Part shown: piece by piece, positions 36,266 to 44,806 of the stretch
Layout: each line of letters opens with the position of its first letter
Numbering within the stretch: position 1 is the first letter of the stretch
NCBI GenBank assembly: GCA_021300015.1
Contig: JAJTFB010000007.1
Span: forward strand, 1 to 64,000
DNA: 64,000 nt
Reading direction: 5' to 3'
Origin: Pirellula sp.
GTDB taxonomy: Bacteria > Planctomycetota > Planctomycetia > Pirellulales > Pirellulaceae
Position numbers and translations under genes: made by a program
The notes under the pieces: model-generated
Databases searched by the model: none
Seen by the model: only the letters and a program-made list of their open reading frames with translations
What the model was told of the DNA's origin: nothing

Positions 36266-36700
36266 TTGAATCTAGGAGAATCGATCATCGCGACTTTAAA
36301 AATACTTAGCGGTTTGTTGCTCGCGTCGTTTGTGACGCTGATGGTCGTCTACGCAGGTAACCAGGCCGAATCGAAACCTCAGGCAGACAAAAAAACCATG
36401 CTCCGGCACGTTGTGATTTTCAAGTTCAAGGAAGCCAGTCCCGCCGTTGAAGTCCAAAAGGTCGTCGATGGATTCAGGGCTCTCGGGTCCAAGATTCCCG
36501 AAATAGCATCCTTTGAGTACGGGACCAACAACAGCCCCGAAGGTCTCAACGATGGGTTTACCCACTGCTTCTTGGTGACCTTCAAGAGCGAGAAAGATCG
36601 AGACGCCTACCTACCGCACCCAGCCCACAAAGCCTTCGTCGAATTGCTAAAACCGCATTTGGACAAAGCGATGGTCATCGACTATTGGGCCGCCGAGTGA
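36266..36700 (+). CDS. Membrane-anchored Dabb (stress-responsive A/B barrel) domain protein
   Basis: A Dabb-domain protein: N-terminal hydrophobic segment (about 10-29) then the ferredoxin-like domain (LRHVVIFKFKEASPAVEVQK through HPAHKAFVELLKPHL). Homologues are small dimeric proteins of unclear role, sometimes cyclases. The only in-frame standard start upstream of the helix is TTG 36266, which lies before the good Shine-Dalgarno AGGAG (36274-36278). In-frame ATC codons at 36284 and 36287 lie at the proper distance from AGGAG, so the true start is unsettled. It is convergent with the TrmH gene, one base apart. Confidence 0.75.
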   Translation: MNLGESIIATLKILSGLLLASFVTLMVVYAGNQAESKPQADKKTMLRHVVIFKFKEASPAVEVQKVVDGFRALGSKIPEIASFEYGTNNSPEGLNDGFTHCFLVTFKSEKDRDAYLPHPAHKAFVELLKPHLDKAMVIDYWAAE

Positions 36701-36701
36701 C

Positions 36702-37202
36702 TTAACCGTTCGGATACTGCCTGCAATACTCATAGACAGCCATGGTCGTTGCCGTTGCGACATTGAAGCTATAAGGCTGTCCGTAGACGGGAATCTCAAT
36801 GACGTCATCCAAGACGTTCAATTCATCCTGCGATAACCCTTCGCGCTCTGCCCCGATGACCAAAGCGGTTTTTTGGGCAAACGAATAATGATAAAGGGAC
36901 TGCGAACCGGTCGTTTGCTCTAAACCCGCCATACGGTAACCGTCTTGGCGAAGTTGCTTCAGGACCGGTAGGAGACTGCGGCGCTGGACGACTTGGACAT
37001 AATCTGCCGCATCCCTTGCAATTTCACGATCGACTTTCCCCTGGCCACAATGAATAAGCTCTGGGATGCCCGCACATCCACAGAGCCTGACGATACGGCT
37101 CAAGTTCACATTGCTACGCAGGGGAGCAAGAGCCAAGATCAGTCCCCGTGGCCGCTGCAAAAGAGTCGGCGGTTTGTGACGAACATGCTCGAAGCGATTC
37201 AT
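36702..37202 (-). CDS. TrmH/SpoU family RNA 2'-O-methyltransferase
   Basis: A 166-residue SPOUT methyltransferase. Motif 1 is NVNLSRIVRLCGCAGI, motif 2 LVIGAEREGLS, motif 3 IEIPVYGQPYSFNVATATT, which together form the trefoil knot that binds S-adenosylmethionine. It lacks the extra N-terminal domain of rRNA enzymes like RlmB, fitting a tRNA or small-RNA target. Its ATG overlaps the stop of the upstream DapA-like gene (ATGA), indicating translational coupling. Confidence 0.88.
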   Translation of the reverse strand: MNRFEHVRHKPPTLLQRPRGLILALAPLRSNVNLSRIVRLCGCAGIPELIHCGQGKVDREIARDAADYVQVVQRRSLLPVLKQLRQDGYRMAGLEQTTGSQSLYHYSFAQKTALVIGAEREGLSQDELNVLDDVIEIPVYGQPYSFNVATATTMAVYEYCRQYPNG

Positions 37203-38203
37203 GACATCAACGCGTCGATGCGATCGATCAATATTTTAAGAAACTCCCGGTCGCTCGAGGGCCTGCCCGGCGCGTTCGACGGGATCGCATCCGAATCGAT
37301 CACACCGCGCATCGCAAGCACCATCGCCGCATTGTGCTTGTAGGCCGGAACAGGTGGACGAAAGGTAAAGCCCCCGAGCATCTGCAGAGCATCGTTGAGC
37401 TCATAAAATCGAGCGTCCTGGTTTCCCCAGTAGATATCGCGAAGTGCAAATGCTTCCGGATAGAACGCCGAGAGCCCGAGCAAGTAGTCGCTTCCCCACT
37501 GGATCATATCGATCGCAAGGTCATTGCCAGTGTAGATACGGAAATCCGGCCTAGTTTGGTCCCTGCATGCAAGCCGTTCCCATTCCATCACCCTCGAAAG
37601 CGAAGAGTGCTTGAGCCCCCCGAGGCTCGGAATATCCAACAAGTGTCGGAACGTGTCGATCGAATAGATCGCTCCAAATGGGGCGAACATTTTCCCGAGT
37701 TCAAAACCTAAAAATCGATCGACCGAAGCGCCGATCCGCCGGTAAACATCCACGATCCTTTCCGGCGATTGCTCGACCAATTCGGAACATTGAAATACGA
37801 TCGGTATGCCCCCTAACGCACGGATTTCCGTCGCCTGAGTGCAGGAGTTGGCAAGCATGTCTCCATCGAGATCCTCGACGAAAGCCCCGGCGACAAACGG
37901 TCGGCCAGCGGCCAGTCGAGCTACAAGTTGCAGAATCTCGCGTCGCTCGGAGAGCGAAAGTAGGTTTGCAAATCCAGTATCCATGTTGATCGCTGGAGTC
38001 AAACCACAGGCCCACGTACGCTCGAGTCCCCGCTGATACGACTCAAAGTCGATCCTACCGACCGGTTTCCAAGGGAGATAGGCCGCCGAAATGCCTTCTG
38101 GCTTCCTGGAAAAATGGACTTTGGGAATCGCAAGCATGGGGATCTTCGAAGGTAGGAGTCGGAAAAGATCTCTTGATTCTATCAACAGCGGCGCATTGTC
38201 CAA
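37199..38203 (-). CDS. Dihydrodipicolinate synthase-family (DapA/NanA-like) lyase
   Basis: A 334-residue TIM-barrel protein that matches the DHDPS/N-acetylneuraminate lyase family. The Schiff-base lysine is likely Lys198 in LGGLKHSSLSR, and YTGNDLAIDMIQWGSDYLLGL matches the family's later G-x-D region. The upstream part is diverged, so it may be a sugar-acid aldolase rather than DapA. ATG 38203 is used; ATG at codon 23 (38137) is an alternative. The stop overlaps the trmH-type start by four bases. No substrate evidence. Confidence 0.7.
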   Translation of the reverse strand: MDNAPLLIESRDLFRLLPSKIPMLAIPKVHFSRKPEGISAAYLPWKPVGRIDFESYQRGLERTWACGLTPAINMDTGFANLLSLSERREILQLVARLAAGRPFVAGAFVEDLDGDMLANSCTQATEIRALGGIPIVFQCSELVEQSPERIVDVYRRIGASVDRFLGFELGKMFAPFGAIYSIDTFRHLLDIPSLGGLKHSSLSRVMEWERLACRDQTRPDFRIYTGNDLAIDMIQWGSDYLLGLSAFYPEAFALRDIYWGNQDARFYELNDALQMLGGFTFRPPVPAYKHNAAMVLAMRGVIDSDAIPSNAPGRPSSDREFLKILIDRIDALMS

Positions 38204-38568
38204 CGGTCCAAACCATCGAATTCAGGGCTCGGCTTTTGCCGCAAAGTTCTCGTTTTGAAGCGGACCCTAGCCACCGGATCGACGGCCAAGCTTCCCACGA
38301 CACCCCCACAAGGGGGGGTTTAGGGGGAAACGCGCGTTAAAATCGGAGGTCTAGGTAAATTAGGAGGTGCAATAGGCAGACTATTTACTAAACTTTAGCG
38401 TCTAGGCTCCCTAAATTGATTTTATGGGGAAACCTGGAGAGATGGATCACGCGTCGACATCGAAGGTCGTGCGGCATTCGATCGGCCTACCCTCAGCAAA
38501 GAGTATGCAGCCATAGAGTGTACGACGCGGGAAGCGGTATACCCTTTTTTGTTATTGGAGAATTTCGA
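38204..38568. other. Divergent spacer before the Cys-rich gene
   Basis: A 365-base spacer between divergent genes. It holds a CCCCC-ACAA-GGGGG hairpin (38303-38316) and an AT-rich part (38385-38425) where the promoter of the Cys-rich gene probably lies. No gene is seen; a frame running from 38416 into the Cys-rich gene has no family features before the signal peptide. Confidence 0.55.
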
Positions 38569-39186
38569 ATGCGTCGATTGATTATTGCTTTGGCGATTGT
38601 TGGATGTGCGATCGCGACCTCGTCGAGTGCTTCGGCTGGTATTTTCGGCCGCAAGAAGGATTGCAGCGGTGCTGCCGCTGATTGCTGTGCACCAGCACCA
38701 GCACCGGTTTGCGATGCAGCTCCTGCCTGTGCACCAGCCCCCAAGCGAGAAGGCTTGTTGACTCGCTTGCATGCACGCAAGGCAGCTTGCAGCGGCGCTG
38801 CAGTAGCAGCATGCGAACCAGCACCAGCTCCGGTTTGCGATGCAGCTCCTGCCTGTGCTCCAGCACCTAAGCGAGAAGGCCTCCTGGCCCGATTGCACGC
38901 TCGCAAGAAGGCTTGCAGCGGAGCAGCCGCTCCAGCAGAAAGCTGCTGCGAAGCAGCTCCAGCACCTTGTGCAGCTCCAGCTCCTTGTGCAGCTCCTGCT
39001 GCTAGCTGCTGTGATGCAGCTCCAGCTTGCGATGCAGCTCCAGCTTGTGCACCTGCCAAGCGAGAAGGCCTCCTGGCCCGCTTGCATGCACGCAAGAAGT
39101 CCTGCGGCGGTGCCGCTGCTCCAGCAGCTAGCTGCTGCGATGCAGCTCCTGCACCAGCCCCAGCACCAGCTTGCGGCTGCAACTAA
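38569..39186 (+). CDS. Exported Cys/Ala/Pro-rich repeat protein
   Basis: A 205-residue secreted protein. Signal peptide 1-23 (MRRLIIALAIVGCAIATSSS, then ASA before Gly). The mature part has 23 cysteines in about 182 residues. A basic segment KREGLLxRLHARKxxCSGAA occurs three times (DNA at 38743, 38869 and 39058), with a shorter variant GIFGRKKDCSGAA at the mature N-terminus. Ala/Pro/Cys linkers such as CDAAPACAPAP and SCCDAAPA separate them. GGAG at 38557-38560 supports ATG 38569. A terminator follows. Likely a disulfide-linked or metal-binding envelope protein (inference); no known family. Confidence 0.8.
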   Translation: MRRLIIALAIVGCAIATSSSASAGIFGRKKDCSGAAADCCAPAPAPVCDAAPACAPAPKREGLLTRLHARKAACSGAAVAACEPAPAPVCDAAPACAPAPKREGLLARLHARKKACSGAAAPAESCCEAAPAPCAAPAPCAAPAASCCDAAPACDAAPACAPAKREGLLARLHARKKSCGGAAAPAASCCDAAPAPAPAPACGCN

Positions 39187-39239
39187 TTTCAGCTTCATGG
39201 CCTAACGCCATTCCACATCGATTCATTGAATCCACTACG

Positions 39240-39269
39240 AGCGGTCTTCGAAAGCAGGCCGCTTTTTTT
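39240..39269 (+). terminator. Rho-independent terminator after the Cys-rich gene
   Basis: AGCGG pairs with CCGCT around a loop that can add a short inner stem (CTT/AAG), followed by seven T residues after GC. It ends the single-gene transcript of the Cys-rich protein. Confidence 0.75.
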
Positions 39270-39303
39270 CTGCCTAGAGTCAGTCCCTTCCTTGAGATGA
39301 ATC

Positions 39304-40104
39304 ATGCGATTTAGCCTTTTTCCAACCAAGCACTCTGACCAAACCACCCTGGTCGACGATACGCTCGTCGAAGTCGGTCAGGGATCCAAAGTTGTCGTTT
39401 TCCTCCATGGACTTTTCGGGTCCACCGAGCATTGGACCGGGACGATGGACGCCCTTGCCGAGAATTACCGCTCGATCGCAGTCCAACTCCCTTTGGACCG
39501 CAAAGGCGATCGTCGATCCGATGGCGTTCGATCCATCTCCGAATTGACCGCGACAGTCGATCGAGCCCTCGATCGCGCTCGGATTGATCAACCTATCGTT
39601 TTGGTCGGAAACTCCCTCGGAGGACTCCTTGCGATCGACTACACCCTTCAGTACCCAGAACGCGTCTGCGGACTGGTCCTAGCCGGCTCGGCCGGACTCC
39701 ACGAACGGAGCCTAACCGATGGGAACAAACCAAAAGCCACCCGGGAATTCGTTCGGTCCGTCATCGGCGGGATCTTTTACGATCAAGCTTTGGTAACCGA
39801 TGAACTGGTCGAAGATTGGTACGAAACCATGCAGGACCGAAACTACACGAGGTTTATCCTGAGGATGTCACGGGCGACCCGAGACCGAAACGTCGAGAAG
39901 GAACTCGATCGGATCACCGCGCCGACGTTGATCGTCTGGGGCAAACAGGACCAAATCACCCCTCCTGATGTCGGCATTCAATTCAAGTCGAAAATCCGTG
40001 GCTCCGAGCTGGTTTTCCTTGACCGTTGCGCCCATGTCCCGAACGTCGAACAGCCCGAATTGTTCTATGAGCAACTGGCCAAATTTCTTCCCAAGTGTTT
40101 CTAG
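39304..40104 (+). CDS. Alpha/beta hydrolase
   Basis: A 266-residue alpha/beta-fold hydrolase. Oxyanion region VVFLHGLFGSTEHW, nucleophile elbow GNSLGG, acid in WGKQDQITPP, and His in CAHVPNVEQPELF form the catalytic set. No signal peptide. It is a general esterase/hydrolase; substrate unknown. The stop lies 24 bases before the tricorn-like gene on the same strand, so the two may be co-transcribed. Confidence 0.85.
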   Translation: MRFSLFPTKHSDQTTLVDDTLVEVGQGSKVVVFLHGLFGSTEHWTGTMDALAENYRSIAVQLPLDRKGDRRSDGVRSISELTATVDRALDRARIDQPIVLVGNSLGGLLAIDYTLQYPERVCGLVLAGSAGLHERSLTDGNKPKATREFVRSVIGGIFYDQALVTDELVEDWYETMQDRNYTRFILRMSRATRDRNVEKELDRITAPTLIVWGKQDQITPPDVGIQFKSKIRGSELVFLDRCAHVPNVEQPELFYEQLAKFLPKCF

Positions 40105-40128
40105 TAAGCCGCAGATTGTCGAAATACG

Positions 40129-43100
40129 ATGCGATTTGAATTCCGCCTTCTTGCGATCCTGTTGATCGCAGCTTTCCCTCGCTTGGCGTTTGACCTCAGG
40201 GCACAAGCCCAAGAGCCCATCGCGATTCGCATGGCAAGCGACTTTACCCTCTCGCCCGACGGCCAAACGTTGGTTTTCCGTTGGGCCAACGAGTTGTGGT
40301 CCACCTCAACCCTCGGTGGCACCGTGAGTCGATTGACCAACCACCCGGCCATCGACGCCGAACCGCGATTCTCTCCCGATGGCAAACGCATCGCGTTTGT
40401 GAGCAACCGATCCGGCTCGAATCAAATCTATGTGATGGACGCACAAGGCGGAATTCCAGAACAGAAGACCTACCATTCCGAAGGATATTCGCTTGCCGAT
40501 TGGTTTCCTGACGGCAATAGCGTATTGGCTCTGGCCAGCCGCGATCATTTCTGGCGCGGCGGCAACCGTATGATCCAGGTCGATATCACGAAACGGGCAG
40601 CAGAAAAGGTACTTCTAGATGATACCGCAGCGAACCCAGCGCTCTCGGCCGACGGGAAAAACATCCTGTTTGTTCGGGAAGGAGAACGTTGGTGGCGCAA
40701 AGGCTATCAAGGCGAACGCTCGGCGCAGATTTGGTTGCTCGATCTGACGACCAACACCACCAAAGAGCTACTGCACGAAAAAGTCGAATGCTTGTGGCCT
40801 CTTTGGATGCCTGGTGGAAAGTCCTTTTACTTCGCAAAAGGTACCGAGCATGGACTCGACCTTTGGCGTTATCGATTCGCGACCGGAGACCAACCCGCTC
40901 GTCAACGCAAAGTCTGGGGCTTCGACGACGATTCGATCGCTAAACCCGCGATTTCGCGCAACGGCTCAACCATCGTCTTCCGGCACCTCTTCGATACCTA
41001 CGTTCTGCGACCTGGCAAAGACCAGCAACCCACGAAACTTGCCCTGAGTGTCGCAGCCGATACGGACCTTCCGGATGACCTCCTTCGCTCCTCGACCAGT
41101 CGTGCCGAACAAGTCGCTTTTAGCGACGATGGCCTCGAGATCGCGATGAGCGTCAACGGAGATCTGTGGGTCATGGATACCGAACTCAAAGAGCCCATCC
41201 AAGCTACCCGCTCGGATGCTTACGAGGAATCGCCAGTATTTGCTAACGATGGCAAGTCCCTGTGGTTTTCTCGCCGTGAGAACGGACAAGTCGATCTTTG
41301 GAAACTCGAGCCCAAAGATCCGTCCAAGTACTGGTGGCAGCAAAAGGAGTTTGTCGAAACACGCATGACCGAGTCGACCGGCTCGAAAACCAACCTGCGA
41401 TTTACCCCCAATGGAAAACACCTCCTGTTCCAACAAGGTCGCGGGACGCTCGTCGCCATGAGCCTCGAAACCAAAGAAACGATCACCCTGGTCGATGGCT
41501 TTAGCGAGGTCGGTTACTCGATCTCCCCCGATAGCCAGTGGATCGCTTATTCCTCCCAGGACGATGATTTCAACAGCGAAATCTGGATCATGCCGCTCGA
41601 TAAGCATTCCGATCCAGTGAACGTTTCACGCCATCCGGACAACGACCAATCGCCGGTCTTCTCCCCCGATGGAAAAATCCTAGCCTTCACCGGCCGGCGC
41701 TCCCAAGACGAAAGCGACATCTACTACGTTTATCTGCAGGAGGAATTGGACGACGAGTCTTCACGCGATCGGACCATCGATAAAGCGATCGAAACAATGA
41801 AGAAGAAACGCCCAAAACAGCCTGCTACGGAACCGAAAGCTGAAACCAATCCAGCCGAAAACAAAACCCCCGAGAACAAAACCGACGGAAAGGACAAACC
41901 CGTCGAAGAAAAGCCCAAAACCGATCGCACCAACGAAGCCGATGCAAAGCCCTTCCGCATCGACTTCGATAAAATCCATCAACGCTTACGACGGATCAAC
42001 CTTCAGGACACCCGAGAGACGAATCTGATCTTCAGTCCAGACGGAAAGAAACTGGCCTTCTCCGCCTCGGTCGAAGGAAAACCCGGTTGGTACAGCGTCG
42101 AATTCCCAGACAAACTAACCCCCAAACTCATGAGCGCTACGGTCCTCAACGATGCGCGATGGACCAAGGCCTCGGGCAGCATTCTAGGACTCTCGCGAGG
42201 GACTCCTACAAAACTAGAAAACGGGGAGAAGGAAACCGGTTTCAGCTTTTCTGTCCTGCATGACCGCTCGCGAACGGGTCGATTCCGAGAAGGCTTCAAC
42301 GCCGCTTGGTTAGCGATGAGCGAAATTTGGTACGACCCGGCCATGGGCAACAACAACTGGGAAGAAATCCGACGCAAGTACGTCGATGCGGCCTCAAAAG
42401 CTCATGACGAACGTGGACTCGGGGAGATCATCGAATTGATGCTCGGGGAACTCAACGGCTCGCACCTGGGCTTTACACCTTCTGTCGCCGAAACCACGGA
42501 ACCGGAAACTCCCAGAAAACGGGAACATCCTACGGCACACCTGGGAGCACGATTCGATCCATCCTTCCTCGGACCAGGCCTCAAAGTCCGGGATGTGCTG
42601 CCTGAGAGCCCTAGCGACAAGGCGAAAAGCCGCCTCAAAGCCGGTGATATCATCCTGAGTATCGATGGCCAACGCGTCGATCCATCGATGGACCTTACCC
42701 AAATCCTCAACGGGCCCCTCGATCGAGATATCCAGTTGACCGTCGAACGCATGAAAGACCAAGCTACCGAGGAAATCGCAATCAGCGTAAGGCCCATTTC
42801 CTACGGCCGTATCAAGCCTCTTCTCTACGAGCAATGGCTAGAGAACAACCGTCAGATGGTCGATCGATTGTCCGAGGGCAAGCTTGGTTATTTGCACATC
42901 CAAGCCATGGATGAATCGAGCTTCTTGGAATTCGAACAGCAGCTTTACAACGTCGGTTATGGAAAACAGGGACTTGTGATCGATGTCAGGGACAATGGAG
43001 GCGGATCGACGACCGACCATCTATTGACTTCCTTGACCCAGCCCAAGCACGCGATTACCGTCCCTCGGGGCGGAGGGATCGGATACCCCCACGATCGGAT

Positions 43101-43488
43101 GATCTATGCGACTTGGTCTAAACCGATCGTCGTATTGTGCAATCAAAACAGCTACAGCAACGCAGAGATATTCAGTCATGCGATCAAAGCCTTGGGCCGA
43201 GGCAAACTCGTCGGCGTTCAAACCGCCGGAGGAGTCGTCAGCACAGGCGCAGCTCGAATCAATGATATCGGCGTGCTCAGGGCCCCTTTCCGAGGTTGGT
43301 TCTCGATCCGCGATGGGAAAGACATGGAGCTCAATGGAGCAGAGCCCGACTACATCGTTTGGCCCGCTCCAGGCGAACTCCCAGCAGGAATCGACAAGCA
43401 ACTCGAAAAAGGGGTCGAAGTGTTGCTCGGGGAAGTCAAACAGGTACCGGCATTGCCCAAACCCAAGTATGCCACCGGGCATGAATAG
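40129..43488 (+). CDS. Tricorn-like S41 family protease
   Basis: An 1119-residue exported protease. The signal peptide ends near residue 28 (LRAQAQ). Two WD40/TolB-like beta-propellers follow (blades with FSPDGKRIAF, FSPDGKILAF, FSPDGKKLAF), interrupted by a Lys/Glu/Pro-rich low-complexity linker (about 560-605). Then a PDZ domain (LKAGDIILSIDGQRV, about 840) and the C-terminal S41 peptidase with DVRDNGGGST and NQNSYSNAEIF (nucleophile serine near 1008-1010). The layout matches tricorn. Such proteases degrade peptides; here it probably acts in the periplasm. Confidence 0.93.
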   Translation: MRFEFRLLAILLIAAFPRLAFDLRAQAQEPIAIRMASDFTLSPDGQTLVFRWANELWSTSTLGGTVSRLTNHPAIDAEPRFSPDGKRIAFVSNRSGSNQIYVMDAQGGIPEQKTYHSEGYSLADWFPDGNSVLALASRDHFWRGGNRMIQVDITKRAAEKVLLDDTAANPALSADGKNILFVREGERWWRKGYQGERSAQIWLLDLTTNTTKELLHEKVECLWPLWMPGGKSFYFAKGTEHGLDLWRYRFATGDQPARQRKVWGFDDDSIAKPAISRNGSTIVFRHLFDTYVLRPGKDQQPTKLALSVAADTDLPDDLLRSSTSRAEQVAFSDDGLEIAMSVNGDLWVMDTELKEPIQATRSDAYEESPVFANDGKSLWFSRRENGQVDLWKLEPKDPSKYWWQQKEFVETRMTESTGSKTNLRFTPNGKHLLFQQGRGTLVAMSLETKETITLVDGFSEVGYSISPDSQWIAYSSQDDDFNSEIWIMPLDKHSDPVNVSRHPDNDQSPVFSPDGKILAFTGRRSQDESDIYYVYLQEELDDESSRDRTIDKAIETMKKKRPKQPATEPKAETNPAENKTPENKTDGKDKPVEEKPKTDRTNEADAKPFRIDFDKIHQRLRRINLQDTRETNLIFSPDGKKLAFSASVEGKPGWYSVEFPDKLTPKLMSATVLNDARWTKASGSILGLSRGTPTKLENGEKETGFSFSVLHDRSRTGRFREGFNAAWLAMSEIWYDPAMGNNNWEEIRRKYVDAASKAHDERGLGEIIELMLGELNGSHLGFTPSVAETTEPETPRKREHPTAHLGARFDPSFLGPGLKVRDVLPESPSDKAKSRLKAGDIILSIDGQRVDPSMDLTQILNGPLDRDIQLTVERMKDQATEEIAISVRPISYGRIKPLLYEQWLENNRQMVDRLSEGKLGYLHIQAMDESSFLEFEQQLYNVGYGKQGLVIDVRDNGGGSTTDHLLTSLTQPKHAITVPRGGGIGYPHDRMIYATWSKPIVVLCNQNSYSNAEIFSHAIKALGRGKLVGVQTAGGVVSTGAARINDIGVLRAPFRGWFSIRDGKDMELNGAEPDYIVWPAPGELPAGIDKQLEKGVEVLLGEVKQVPALPKPKYATGHE

Positions 43489-43541
43489 CCCGTGTGGCTG
43501 AAGGACCTATCACTTTTCCTAAGCGATGCGTTCGGGATCGT

Positions 43542-44639
43542 CTAGAGACTGCAACCGGCCGCTTGGAATGCCATATCGAGGACTTGCTGGGTCTGGAGTG
43601 TCATCCTTCCCCAGGATTCATCGGGAGTAGAACCCTTGAGCAATCCATGGAAGGTGTCGAACATGTTGATCTCTTGGCTCGGAGCGTGGCCCGAATCGTA
43701 CTCAGCCACGGAGAACCGTTGGGATCGACGGTGCATGTGAAAATCGCAAACATCGGTGACAAACTCTGGACGGTTCAGGTCATACCCGACATTGGAGCCG
43801 AAGCACGGCAGGACGAAATCGTCGATCCAAATGCTTCCCTTTTCGCCGCTGATGTGACACCACTGCTGGTGCTCAGTCGCAAAAGAGCAATAAAAGTTTG
43901 CGGAAACGCCATTATCGAATTGCAACTCTGCGCTGAATTCCATCGGCACAGATTTTGGACTCCCCTGCCCTTGCAACGTCGATAGGCATCGCGCGGTGAT
44001 TTGAGTCGGCATTCGCCATTGGTTGATCCACAGGATCATTCGGATCGTGTACCAACCGAGATCGCCCAACGAGCCATGTGGCTCGTACTTGGAATTCGAC
44101 CGAATGTTCGTGGTCCTGAACTCCTGATCGCTGTGGAAAGAGAATTGTGTCGCGATTCGCTTGATCGAACCGATACCCGTTGGACTATCGAGCGTCTGAC
44201 GCAACTGCACCAAACGACGACTGTGCATGAACATGACACCATCCATGAACTGGACCCCATGGGTCTTGCAAACATCGAGGATCTCTTGAACATCGGCGGC
44301 CGTCAAGGCTGCAGGTTTTTCCGCTAGGATGTGCTTGCCATGTTTGGCGGCGGCGATAATCCACTCCTTGCGAAGTCCCGTCGGCAACGGGATATAAACC
44401 GCATCGATGTCCTTGCTCTCCAGAAGAGCCTGGTACGAACCCAACGCCACAGGGGCCGACTCAAAGGGGCAATTGGCTTGGCATTCATCGATAAATCGCT
44501 GCGCCGATCCAGCGTCGCGGCTCGCCACTGCCGAGACGATCCCCTGGGTACTTCGAGAAATCGCTCTCCAATTCTTTTTGGCGATCCCCGCCGTGGACAA
44601 AATCCCCCATCGACACGTATCCGACTTCAAAGGCATCAT
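43542..44639 (-). CDS. Gfo/Idh/MocA family oxidoreductase
   Basis: A 365-residue NAD(P)-dependent oxidoreductase. The Rossmann part starts CRWGILSTAGIAKKNWRAI, with AVYIPLPTGLRKEWIIAAA and the AEKPAA signature whose Lys is catalytic. The C-terminal sheet domain is complete. Members act on sugars, inositol or dehydro-sugars. No signal peptide, so it is cytoplasmic. The start is ATG 44639 (a second ATG follows at 44636); the frame also allows TTG 44645. It is divergent from the isochorismatase-ThuA gene. Confidence 0.9.
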   Translation of the reverse strand: MMPLKSDTCRWGILSTAGIAKKNWRAISRSTQGIVSAVASRDAGSAQRFIDECQANCPFESAPVALGSYQALLESKDIDAVYIPLPTGLRKEWIIAAAKHGKHILAEKPAALTAADVQEILDVCKTHGVQFMDGVMFMHSRRLVQLRQTLDSPTGIGSIKRIATQFSFHSDQEFRTTNIRSNSKYEPHGSLGDLGWYTIRMILWINQWRMPTQITARCLSTLQGQGSPKSVPMEFSAELQFDNGVSANFYCSFATEHQQWCHISGEKGSIWIDDFVLPCFGSNVGYDLNRPEFVTDVCDFHMHRRSQRFSVAEYDSGHAPSQEINMFDTFHGLLKGSTPDESWGRMTLQTQQVLDMAFQAAGCSL

Positions 44640-44718
44640 GGTCAAACCGATATCTCTCTTGAATTACTAGGAATAAGCCTAAATATCCGGGCGTCTCCAT
44701 CCAAATCCGAATGCAAGT

Positions 44719-44724
44719 TATACT
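44719..44724 (+). promoter_or_regulatory. -10 promoter candidate for the isochorismatase-ThuA operon
   Basis: TATACT at 44719-44724, 83 bases before the ATG at 44807; no clear -35 element. Confidence 0.3.
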
Positions 44725-44806
44725 AAAAATCGGGGAGGTGTGATCCCTGCGCTTTGCGTCGAATGCTCCTGCCCGAGCCCAAGGAGTTCCCCTAACCTAA
44801 AAGCCA

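Noticed and set aside
38303-38316. CCCCC-ACAA-GGGGG hairpin as a terminator
   Set aside because: It lies upstream of both divergent genes and has no T-run.
38680-39180. CRISPR-like spacing in repeat DNA of the Cys-rich gene
   Set aside because: Repeats are in-frame protein repeats of uneven period (126 and 189 bases) with no spacer pattern.
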